This document shows positions 54,812-62,949 of a DNA stretch of 64,000 nt, piece after piece. The position numbers were made by a program, and so were the translations under genes. Origin of the DNA: Kiritimatiellota bacterium (lineage in GTDB: Bacteria; Verrucomicrobiota; Kiritimatiellia; JAAZAB01); NCBI GenBank assembly GCA_026398415.1, contig JAPLSY010000020.1:1-64000 (forward strand). Reading direction: 5' to 3'. The stretch's first letter is position 1. Every line of letters begins with the position of its first letter. Below the pieces are notes generated by a model. It saw nothing but the letters and a program-made list of their open reading frames with translations. It ran no database searches and was not told where the DNA came from.

Positions 54812-55510
54812 ATGGAAAGACATCTGCAACGCGAAATCGACAAACTTAAACGCCGGCTCCTGGAACTCAGCGCCGAAGTGGAAAACGATGTGCGCATGGC
54901 GGTTCGGGCCGTGGAAGACCGGGAAGAAACCCTGGCCGCAACGGTGCTCCGCCGCGAAGCGCAGATCAACGCTACGGAAGTGGAAGTGGAAGAAGAATGC
55001 CTGAAAATCCTGGCACTCTATCAGCCGGTCGCGGCCGACTTGCGCTACATTATCGCCGTGCTCAAGATCAACCAGGACCTGGAACGGATCGGCGACCTGG
55101 CCGTGCATATCGCCGAACGCGGCCTGTTTCTCTGCCAACAACCGCGCATAGACATTCAATTCCGGCTGGGAACAATGGCCGACAAGGCCCAAACCATGCT
55201 GAAAAAAGTGCTGGATGCCTTTGTAAATCTCGACGAGGCGGCGGCCCGGGCCGTGTGCGCCGCCGACGGGGAAATCGATGCCATCCATCGTGAAATTTTT
55301 CAGCAGGTCAAGACCGCGGTCACCGGCAACGCTCAGCTCTTCGAGCCCCTGCTTCAAATTTTGCATATCTCGCGGCATTTGGAACGGATCGCGGACCATG
55401 CCACTAACATCGCCGAGGATTTGATCTATTTGATCGAGGGCCGGATCGTGCGGCATACACCGGAGGTCTTGACCAAAAAACCGGATAAGCCGCCTCCGCC
55501 GGCAATGTAA
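54812..55510 (+). CDS. phoU: Phosphate uptake regulator PhoU
   Basis: 232 residues, two three-helix bundles. VRAVEDREETLAATVLRREA and VEEECLKILALYQPVAADLR, then RIGDLAVHIAE and ERIADHATNIAEDLIYLIEG carry the E/D-x3-D metal-binding pairs of PhoU. It links PstSCAB to PhoR and lowers signalling when phosphate is plentiful. GGGAGGACTCGT precedes the ATG. Confidence 0.95.
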   Translation: MERHLQREIDKLKRRLLELSAEVENDVRMAVRAVEDREETLAATVLRREAQINATEVEVEEECLKILALYQPVAADLRYIIAVLKINQDLERIGDLAVHIAERGLFLCQQPRIDIQFRLGTMADKAQTMLKKVLDAFVNLDEAAARAVCAADGEIDAIHREIFQQVKTAVTGNAQLFEPLLQILHISRHLERIADHATNIAEDLIYLIEGRIVRHTPEVLTKKPDKPPPPAM

Positions 55511-55585
55511 CCGTGAAGCAACAGTCCGCGCTCCCGCACCGGCGCGCGGCCGATCGGGCGGAGAGGCGCAGGAATACAATCGATT

Positions 55586-56278
55586 ATGTTTTTCGATCCA
55601 TTATATCTGATCATGCTTATTCCCGCCCTGGTTTTAGCTGGTATTGCGTCGTTTGTCACCAAGACTACTTTTGCAAAGTATGCGCGCGTTTCGGCTTCGT
55701 CCGGATTGACCGGCGCCGAAGCCGCCAGCCGGCTATTGGAGCGCAAAGGCGTTCATGACGTCCGCGTTGAACGGATTGACGGATTTTTAAGCGATCATTA
55801 CGATCCGAGGACGCGCACGTTGCGTCTTTCGGCCAATGTGTATGACTCCGCCTCGCTTTCGGCCATCGGCGTGGCCTGCCATGAGGCGGGGCACGCGCTC
55901 CAGCACGCAAGTCATTATGCGCCGTTAAGTCTGCGTTCGGCTCTCGTGCCGGTTACCCAAATAGGGACTATTGCGCCTTACATCATTATCCCATTGGGAT
56001 TTATCCTCGGCTCATTGAGCCTGATTAAGCTTGGTATTGCGCTCTTTGCCATCGTCGTGCTTTTCGCGTTGATCACTCTGCCGGTCGAATGGAATGCCAG
56101 CGCCAGGGCCAAGGAGCTGATGGTTTCGTCGGGGATTGTATCCGCGCGGGAACAGGAAAGCGCCGGCAAGGTCCTCAACGCCGCTTTTCTGACCTATATT
56201 GCCGCTGCGGTTTCGGCGCTTCTGACGCTGCTTTACTACCTTATCCGGTCAGGACTCCTCGGCGGCCGCCGCGACTGA
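55586..56278 (+). CDS. Membrane zinc metallopeptidase (YugP-like)
   Basis: 230 residues. An N-terminal membrane helix (LYLIMLIPALVLAGIASFV) is followed by SLSAIGVACHEAGHALQHA, with the HExxH zinc motif. Two further membrane segments and a C-terminal one follow. VEWNASARAKELMVSSGIV is conserved in the neutral zinc metallopeptidase (YugP) family. Substrate is unknown. It lies 51 bases before the degenerate end of the CRISPR array but faces it, and has no evident link to it. Confidence 0.88.
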   Translation: MFFDPLYLIMLIPALVLAGIASFVTKTTFAKYARVSASSGLTGAEAASRLLERKGVHDVRVERIDGFLSDHYDPRTRTLRLSANVYDSASLSAIGVACHEAGHALQHASHYAPLSLRSALVPVTQIGTIAPYIIIPLGFILGSLSLIKLGIALFAIVVLFALITLPVEWNASARAKELMVSSGIVSAREQESAGKVLNAAFLTYIAAAVSALLTLLYYLIRSGLLGGRRD

Positions 56279-56328
56279 ATTGGGATACCCGCAGAGCAAG
56301 CGATTTGCCCAAACCGCGCAATAATCCA

Positions 56329-59073
56329 CGCTCCCGCACGTGGGACGTGGGGAAAATGCGCTCACCGCCTCTTCGGCATTCGGCGTAAACGGACCATCCC
56401 CACGGGCGTGGGGAAAATACGTTCAGGAAATGAGCAAGTTTTCAGACTGTCGGACCATCCCCACGGGCGTGGGGAAAATATGAAACGCCGGGTGATTCCA
56501 TGCCTCCGCAACGGACCATCCCCACGGGCGTGGGGAAAATAAACTGAAGGAAAAAGAAACCGCCCTACAGGCCGGACCATCCCCACGGGCGTGGGGAAAA
56601 TTCATTGGAAGGCGGCCGATGTTCGTTCTCCATCGGACCATCCCCACGGGCGTGGGGAAAATCTAAATATCCCAATCACAGGCCAATCAGACACCGGACC
56701 ATCCCCACGGGCGTGGGGAAAATTACGTCATCGCCTGAAGTCCTGCGTCTCGTAGCGGACCATCCCCACGGGCGTGGGGAAAATGATCCCTTGCGCGTGG
56801 ATTTGGATAAGTACGACGGACCATCCCCACGGGCGTGGGGAAAATAATCCCGACGATAAGCAACGGGCGATTGACGGCGGACCATCCCCACGGGCGTGGG
56901 GAAAATAATCACGTCCTCGTTGGCGACCAGAGCGTTGACGGACCATCCCCACGGGCGTGGGGAAAATCAATAACTCCGCTAAAGAAACATGCGGACGGCC
57001 GGACCATCCCCACGGGCGTGGGGAAAATTTTGCCAATCATGCCAATATGAAGGTATTTGCCGGACCATCCCCACGGGCGTGGGGAAAATTCGTTCATCCC
57101 GCGTGGCGGTTGCCGTTGTTCCGGACCATCCCCACGGGCGTGGGGAAAATCACCATGTTATTTCGAGGGGCGCGAACACCAGAGGACCATCCCCACGGGC
57201 GTGGGGAAAATGATCCCACACCATGGGAAGCGCTGTCGTTTACCGGACCATCCCCACGGGCGTGGGGAAAATCGGAGAATATCGGACTCAATGCTCCGGC
57301 ATACCGGACCATCCCCACGGGCGTGGGGAAGGACATGGAAATTATTGTGGCATCGTGGACCATCCCCACGGGCGTGGGGAAAATCGAGAAAGCAATCGCA
57401 TGGGGACACGTATGGGAGGACCATCCCCACGGGCGTGGGGAAAATATGTGCGGGTTCCTTCTCCACCGATAACATTTCGGACCATCCCCACGGGCGTGGG
57501 GAGAATTACAAGCCCCTATCGGTACGTTTCCATCCAAACGGACCATCCCCACGGGCGTGGGGAAAATGCACCATTCGCCATTACTGTAGGTTGGGAATAC
57601 GGACCATCCCCACGGGCGTGGGGAAAATCTATACATAATCCATCTATCGGAGGATAGTCACGGACCATCCCCACGGGCGTGGGGAAAATCAACCGAAACG
57701 CTACGCTATGGATGGAAGATAAGGACCATCCCCACGGGCGTGGGGAAAATTGCGCCGTTAAGGGTAAAGGACGTGAGCGATGCGGACCATCCCCACGGGC
57801 GTGGGGAAAATACCACGCGATCACTATTCCCCGGCGAGAATGACGGACCATCCCCACGGGCGTGGGGAAAATTCGCAGACCCGGACGGAATCAGCGCCAA
57901 AGCCCGGACCATCCCCACGGGCGTGGGGAAAATTGAAACTGGCGACACCAGGACAAGCCAGAACACGGACCATCCCCACGGGCGTGGGGAAAATTATGCC
58001 AAGATTTACGCACACCACGTCAAACCCGGACCATCCCCACGGGCGTGGGGAAAATCGAGCTTTTAATAGTGGTTATGCGACATTATGCGGACCATCCCCA
58101 CGGGCGTGGGGAAAATGGTGGTGGTGTTGGTTCGGGTATGTCTGGTCAAGGACCATCCCCACGGGCGTGGGGAAAATGTTCCTGCGGGGTCAACCGCCTG
58201 ACAACCGGACGGACCATCCCCACGGGCGTGGGGAAAATAGGAACATCGGTATTGAACAAACCATCGTAACCGGACCATCCCCACGGGCGTGGGGAAAATG
58301 GGTTGATAGGGGGTAATGCGAAATGAGAGTCCGGACCATCCCCACGGGCGTGGGGAAAATGAATTGAGGCACACCGATCACACGAGGGCGAACGGACCAT
58401 CCCCACGGGCGTGGGGAAAATTGACGACGGACCAAATATGGGAGGCGTTAAAACGGACCATCCCCACGGGCGTGGGGAAAATTTGTATCCGCACCTTATG
58501 GCCGCCCTGTTTGTAGGACCATCCCCACGGGCGTGGGGAAAATCCTTTGCAAGAAATATCAATGGCCGGCAGTTCCGGACCATCCCCACGGGCGTGGGGA
58601 AAATGTAACGAAGATATTTGTTTTCGGTTGATGTTGAGGACCATCCCCACGGGCGTGGGGAAAATACCCACATTTAGTGGGTGTGATACAAGCGATGGTC
58701 AATCCCTTGTGTATCTTCTATTATTCAGTTGTCAAAGACCTATGCTGTGCCTTAATGAAAGGCACAGGATGGAAACGCCCTTTTACCCCTATTCAAACCC
58801 CGGACCATCCCCACGGGCGTGGGGAAAATAAGATCGCCCAGGCTATATCGCAGTGGCTCAACGGACCATCCCCACGGGCGTGGGGAAAATGACGCATCCG
58901 CGCCATCACAATGCAGGAGCAATGGACCATCCCCACGGGCGTGGGGAAAATGGCGATGCCGGCGGCATTGGTTGTAATTGCACCGGACCATCCCCACGGG
59001 CGTGGGGAAAATTCTATGCGGCCGTTGGCGCCGGTTTCACCAACCGGACCATCCCCACGGGCGTGGGGAAAAT
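56329..59073 (-). CRISPR. Type I-E CRISPR array, 43 repeats plus one degenerate, interrupted by a leader copy
   Basis: The repeat is 29 nt and recurs every 61 bases with 32-nt spacers. Read on the minus strand it starts ATTTT, folds CCCCAC-gccc-GTGGGG and ends ATGGTCCG, like the 8-nt handle of type I-E repeats, so the array runs right to left. 38 repeats lie at 56390-58665 and five at 58801-59073, separated by an internal leader (58666-58778) and a 22-nt spacer remnant. 56329-56357 is a degenerate terminal repeat. One unit (57306-57356) has lost 10 bases. One repeat (57479) has GGGAGAAT. Confidence 0.97.
58666..58778 (-). repeat. Perfect internal copy of the CRISPR leader
   Basis: These 113 bases match the leader at 59074-59186 without a mismatch, including the TTTCATTAA end codons of the exonuclease gene. 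A 22-nt remnant (58779-58800) follows, then the next repeat. Confidence 0.95.
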
Positions 59074-59186
59074 ACCCACATTTAGTGGGTGTGATACAAG
59101 CGATGGTCAATCCCTTGTGTATCTTCTATTATTCAGTTGTCAAAGACCTATGCTGTGCCTTAATGAAAGGCACAGGATGGAAACGC
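59074..59186 (-). promoter_or_regulatory. CRISPR leader
   Basis: AT-rich sequence between the first repeat and the exonuclease gene end. On the minus strand it contains CTGTGCC-tttcattaa-GGCACAG (a 7-bp hairpin with the exonuclease stop in its loop), TTTGACAACTGAATAAT (possible -35 region) and CCCAC-taaat-GTGGG directly next to the first repeat. Function as promoter and integration site is inferred from position. Confidence 0.8.
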
Positions 59187-59945
59187 GGCACAGGATGGAA
59201 ACGCAAACAATGGGCCAGGGTAGCCGTCAAATGACAGTCGCAATATCTTGCGCGACAACGCAACTAACGAGCGGACATCCCGGGCATTGTATTGGAGTAA
59301 ACGCATAAGGCTTGAATCATTGCCTTCGTCCGCATGGCTTTGCCAGAGGCGCACCGCCATTTCGCCATCGCCTTCCTCGTTCGCCAGGCGCCGGATTCCC
59401 AGCGATCGCTCAATAGACTTTAGCCCGCCTGTATAGCCGTAAACACGCGCCTCGTGCATCAGGTCAATATGCGGAGGCAGGCATGTGAGATCAAATGTTC
59501 GAGCCAGCATCGGCAGGTCGAAGCGCGTGCCGTTAAAAGTTATCAGCACATCAATGCGCCGCCATATTCCAAGGAACTCGCACAAGTTCCGACCGCGCAC
59601 GAAACTAAGCATCCGCCCCGCCTGCCACAAACCAATCAACGTCAACTCGTCGTGTGAGCCAAGTCCGGTCGTCTCGACATCAAGAAAAGCCACGCCATCG
59701 GCAAAATCCGGCCATATGCGCAGGCGGTGGCCGGTTGGCAAACGTTTTAGAAAATAGTCTGCCACGCGGCCCTCCAATGCGGCCCGCAGTTCTGGCAGTT
59801 GCGCGGTCAAGTCGGCCGCTTTGCGCGGCGATAACACTCGCCCAGCCTGCGGCAGGTAGTCCCATGTCAGGCAACCCGCCCGCCATAACTTGCGTTCAGC
59901 GGAAACAGAGACACCCCGAAAACAACACAGGCTGCGAGCAAGCAT
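59160..59945 (-). CDS. DEDDy-type 3'-5' exonuclease (YprB/RNase H-like) in the cas operon
   Basis: 261 residues from the ATG at 59945, whose A overlaps the cas2e stop (TGATG). An N-terminal HhH-like segment (SVSAERKLWRAGCLTWDYLP) precedes an RNase_H_2-type domain: FLDVETTGLG (D89, E91), ITFNGTRFDLPML (D143) and LLQYNARDV (Y219, D223). Together these give the DEDDy set. The last 14 residues (AFPSCAAFPSCAFH) come from an 18-bp tandem duplication at the edge of the leader. The position suggests 3' trimming of prespacers for Cas1-Cas2, as DnaQ-type exonucleases do; this is inference. A housekeeping role is possible. Confidence 0.8.
   Translation of the reverse strand: MLARSLCCFRGVSVSAERKLWRAGCLTWDYLPQAGRVLSPRKAADLTAQLPELRAALEGRVADYFLKRLPTGHRLRIWPDFADGVAFLDVETTGLGSHDELTLIGLWQAGRMLSFVRGRNLCEFLGIWRRIDVLITFNGTRFDLPMLARTFDLTCLPPHIDLMHEARVYGYTGGLKSIERSLGIRRLANEEGDGEMAVRLWQSHADEGNDSSLMRLLQYNARDVRSLVALSRKILRLSFDGYPGPLFAFPSCAAFPSCAFH
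59169..59204 (-). repeat. 18-bp tandem duplication at the exonuclease 3' end
   Basis: GGCACAGGATGGAAACGC occurs twice in a row (59169-59186 and 59187-59204). It doubles the peptide AFPSCA at the C-terminus. Only the array-proximal unit is included in the internal leader copy. Confidence 0.9.
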
Positions 59946-60247
59946 CACCCATCCTCCGCACCTTCCGTCTCGGACCAAGCCTCGGCCAGCACCTGTAGTC
60001 CGGACAGCCGCACAGGAAGGCGCGGCGTGTCGCCAAAGCACTCAATACAGTAACCTTGGGAAGAGCGCTCAGAGCCAATCACCAGCATGCCCAGTCCCGG
60101 CGCATTGCGGCGAATGTACTCCAGCGTCTTGGCGCGGGTGCGGGGATTGACGCTGCCTACAAAAACGTTCGGACGTGGCTCGACGAACCAACGTTTGAGC
60201 AAGCCGCGAATGGCAGGCGGCGTGTCATTGGCAATAATAACTGTCAT
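59945..60247 (-). CDS. cas2: CRISPR-associated endoribonuclease-fold protein Cas2e
   Basis: 100 residues. MTVIIANDTPPAIRGLLKRW and EPRPNVFVGSVNPRTRAKTL are typical of type I-E Cas2 (CasF/Cse-type). It dimerises between two Cas1 dimers in the spacer-integration complex. The start overlaps the cas1e stop (ATGA) and the stop overlaps the exonuclease start. No exonuclease domain is fused to it, unlike some Cas2-DnaQ fusions. Confidence 0.93.
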   Translation of the reverse strand: MTVIIANDTPPAIRGLLKRWFVEPRPNVFVGSVNPRTRAKTLEYIRRNAPGLGMLVIGSERSSQGYCIECFGDTPRLPVRLSGLQVLAEAWSETEGAEDG

Positions 60248-61083
60248 ATGCCCTCCAACAACGTCTCAATGTCCTTCGGCATTCGTTGCAGCAGACGCCG
60301 ATCCTCGATATGGAACTTAAGCCGCGTGATTACATCGTCTGATGTCGCGTCCGGCTTCAGCCCAATGGTCTCGAACGCCGCCACCAGTGTGGTTTCCGGC
60401 TTGTAAATATCGGCCATGTCGAAAACAAACGGGAGCGTACTGGCCGTATGAATAAAGCCCAATGCCGGCAGATAGCCAAGCGAGCAAACCACGGCGGTCG
60501 TCAGTGCGTAGAGCGCGGCATTGGCCGTCGAAACGGCGCGGTTGATGTTGTCCGCCAAGTCCCAATTATCCGGATTGTAGTTGCGGCCTTTCCAGGTAAC
60601 GCCATGTCGGACACCCAGGTTGGCATAGAGCGCCTTGACGCGGCGGCCCTCCATGCCGCGCAACTCCTTGATCGCGACGCCGGACACGTCCTCGCCGGCG
60701 AAACGCATGCCGAACATGCGGCGGGCGACCGTGTCGCGTTTTGCTGGTGAGGCGGCCAACTCCGCCTGACGCCGTGCGCGTTCGTTGTCGTGTGTGGGCG
60801 CAACGCCGAAGGCGTAGAAGCGCATCCCCTCCGCGCCGATCCAGCAGACCGGCGTATTGCATTCCGCACAGGCTTTCATGGCGGCATGCGTAACGGTGGT
60901 GCCCGGGCCGAGCATCAGCACGCTGAGCGAAACCACCGGCAGGCGAAAGACCGTGCGATCTGCGCCAATCCACTTCACACTGGAGTCGTCCACTTCCAAG
61001 CGGCCGTGTTCCAGATAGATCGGTGTCCAGCGCTCGCGCACCGGCGTGAGGGTTTCCAATGGCGGGCGTTCGAATACCGGCAT
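60244..61083 (-). CDS. cas1: CRISPR integrase Cas1e
   Basis: 279 residues from the ATG at 61083 (MPVFERPPLETLTPVRERWT); the longer frame reads into cas5e. The metal residues fit E145 (KELRGMEGRRVKAL), H212 (LGFIHTASTLPFV) and D222/D225 (FDMADIYKPE), matching E141, H208 and D221 of the E. coli protein. It integrates spacers at the leader end. It begins 4 bases after cas5e, where cas6e would lie in the E. coli order. Confidence 0.96.
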   Translation of the reverse strand: MPVFERPPLETLTPVRERWTPIYLEHGRLEVDDSSVKWIGADRTVFRLPVVSLSVLMLGPGTTVTHAAMKACAECNTPVCWIGAEGMRFYAFGVAPTHDNERARRQAELAASPAKRDTVARRMFGMRFAGEDVSGVAIKELRGMEGRRVKALYANLGVRHGVTWKGRNYNPDNWDLADNINRAVSTANAALYALTTAVVCSLGYLPALGFIHTASTLPFVFDMADIYKPETTLVAAFETIGLKPDATSDDVITRLKFHIEDRRLLQRMPKDIETLLEGI

Positions 61084-61087
61084 GGGG

Positions 61088-61771
61088 TCATCCTCCCGTA
61101 AGCGTGGCGGGCCGTCGGCAAATGCGGCGCGGCTTAAATTCACGTGTTTGGAAGTTCACGGGGACATCCATAAGCGTATCGGTGCCGTCGGCGAATGACG
61201 CCGTCTCTTCGACACGGGCAAACTCATCCGTTTTTCTGCCGTCCAGTCCCAGCGCGGCTAATGCTTCCTGGGGCGTCGCCATCAGACCCCGCACAATGGG
61301 AGCGGCCGGAATACAGTTTTTGCGCCCGAACCAGACGCCCCAGCGCGGATTTCGCAATGCCTCAGCGACTGGCTTCAGCGTCGAATGCGGCCCGGCCAAT
61401 ATCACACCGAACTTTGCGTCGAGCAGATACTGGCGGTGTGATATGACCGCGTCCCCACTGATCGCGCCACTGGCGCGTCGGGTTCCGCTGACTGTGTGGT
61501 AGTCCTCCAGCCGTCGAATATCCAGAGGCTGGCGACATCCCTCCGGCAAACGCTGGATGGCGAGCACCATCAGGCGCACGGATTCCAACTGCGCCAACCA
61601 CTCCTTCTCGGTATTGGAACCCTTTGGGACGCCAAGCGCGGCGCAGACCATGCCGAGAATCCCGCTCCGGGTCGGATGCAAGGCCGTGGTGCGCCGCTGG
61701 AAGCGGCTGGCAAAGCCCCAGCTTTGCAACGGCGCATCGAGCATCATGGCGAGGAATGCTTGATCAGACAT
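61088..61771 (-). CDS. cas5: Cascade subunit Cas5e
   Basis: 227 residues. MLDAPLQSWGFASRFQRRTT and PTRSGILGMVCAALGV are highly conserved in Cas5e, followed by EDYHTVSGTRRA and VISHRQYLLDAKFGVIL. It caps the crRNA 5' handle in Cascade. Its start overlaps the cas7e stop by 8 bases. Confidence 0.95.
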   Translation of the reverse strand: MSDQAFLAMMLDAPLQSWGFASRFQRRTTALHPTRSGILGMVCAALGVPKGSNTEKEWLAQLESVRLMVLAIQRLPEGCRQPLDIRRLEDYHTVSGTRRASGAISGDAVISHRQYLLDAKFGVILAGPHSTLKPVAEALRNPRWGVWFGRKNCIPAAPIVRGLMATPQEALAALGLDGRKTDEFARVEETASFADGTDTLMDVPVNFQTREFKPRRICRRPATLTGG

Positions 61772-62882
61772 GGTTCACCAATACTTTGCACAAATCATCC
61801 AAGGACTTGTCGGGAATGGAGATTTCGGCAACGGTTTCGATGCCCCAGGTCTTCTTGAGCGACGCGTGTTGCTTTTTCAGCAGGTCCACGGATGCCTCAA
61901 TCAACCCGTTCTTTGACCACACCGGTTTCTCAAATGCGTTGATCAGTTGAATCGGTTGCCCCTTTTCCTTGACCAGGCCCAACACATACACCGGCAGAGT
62001 GTTGGCGTTCATGGAGTTTTTTCGAGCGCCTGGGACGGCCAGCAACGTGGCGCGGATGAAAGCATCCACCACCTGCTTGCGCTCCTCCTGTCCGAGAGAG
62101 GCCAGATGATCGCCGTCGAACAACATGTCGAGGTTAAGCGCGGTGTAGCGGTAGTAACAGGCGGAGTTGAACTCTAGCGTACCCGTCATGCCTGCGCCGG
62201 CTTCTTCCGCGCCCTGCAAATCATCAACCGCGGCGAAGAAATCCAAATCCGTGTCGGCCTTATGGGTGGACAACGCATGGCTAAACATGCCGGCGCCTTC
62301 GACCGTTAACGAGTGGTCACTGGCCACCATGCGCCCGAAGATGGCGATGTCGGCGGCATCTTTAAGTTGAACGGATTTGCATGCTTCCTTAAGGGCCTTC
62401 TCCGCAAGTTTTCCGAGGCCATCGCCCTCTTTCTTGCCCTTCTTGCTTTTTGGCTCTTCGCCGGCGGCACTTGCAGATTCATTCAGGGCCGCCGCCACTT
62501 TCTCTGCTACCGTTTTAATTTCGGCTGGCGAGAGAAACATGAGCGTTTTCACCATGAGCTTGCCGGTCTTCTCTTTTTCCACATCAAATGTGGCCAGATA
62601 TTCACCGATGGCTTTGGCAGCATCCAAAGCCTTGGCGGCATCTACTCCTTTGGCCGTCATCGCATCTCGGAGCGGTTCAACGATCAACCGGCTCCGATTT
62701 CCGGCAAAGAGAGCCGGGGCTTGTTCCTGCGCCATCTCCCGGATGGCGCGTTTGAGGCACTGGCTGGAAATGCGGGCGCGTATAGCGCCGCCAAAAATGG
62801 CAGTCTTTGGCGCGCCGACATCGTCGCGGTTGAGACAGGAGACGGGAAACGATTGGAGGATGTGCAATTCGATCAGTTTCAT
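61764..62882 (-). CDS. cas7: Cascade backbone subunit Cas7e
   Basis: 372 residues. ELHILQSFPVSCLNRDDVGA and ARISSQCLKRAIREM are Cas7e (CasC/Cse4) signatures. DIAIFGRMVASDHSLTVEGA, TGTLEFNSACYYRYTALNLD and PGARKNSMNANTLPVYVLGL support this. It polymerises along crRNA. A Lys-rich insert (SKKGKKEGDG) is unusual. It begins 67 bases after the HEAT-nuclease gene with AAAGGAC upstream. Confidence 0.95.
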   Translation of the reverse strand: MKLIELHILQSFPVSCLNRDDVGAPKTAIFGGAIRARISSQCLKRAIREMAQEQAPALFAGNRSRLIVEPLRDAMTAKGVDAAKALDAAKAIGEYLATFDVEKEKTGKLMVKTLMFLSPAEIKTVAEKVAAALNESASAAGEEPKSKKGKKEGDGLGKLAEKALKEACKSVQLKDAADIAIFGRMVASDHSLTVEGAGMFSHALSTHKADTDLDFFAAVDDLQGAEEAGAGMTGTLEFNSACYYRYTALNLDMLFDGDHLASLGQEERKQVVDAFIRATLLAVPGARKNSMNANTLPVYVLGLVKEKGQPIQLINAFEKPVWSKNGLIEASVDLLKKQHASLKKTWGIETVAEISIPDKSLDDLCKVLVNHV

Positions 62883-62949
62883 CGGTTTGTCCTTTCGATC
62901 TTTGTATGTTGCCTACGCTTCACTTCAATCCAAACGGACCAGTATCTCT

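Noticed and set aside
55586-56278. YugP-like metallopeptidase as a CRISPR accessory gene
   Set aside because: It lies beyond the leader-distal end of the array and on the opposite strand; the family is widespread outside CRISPR loci.
56362-58997. Many open frames across the array with repeated peptides such as FSPRPWGWS and TIPTGVGKI
   Set aside because: They are translations of the CRISPR repeats in several frames; the 61-base periodicity and lack of ribosome-binding sites show they are not genes.
59169-59204. The GTTTCCATCCTGTGCC-type units as a second short CRISPR repeat
   Set aside because: Only two units, directly adjacent without a spacer, so it is a tandem duplication.
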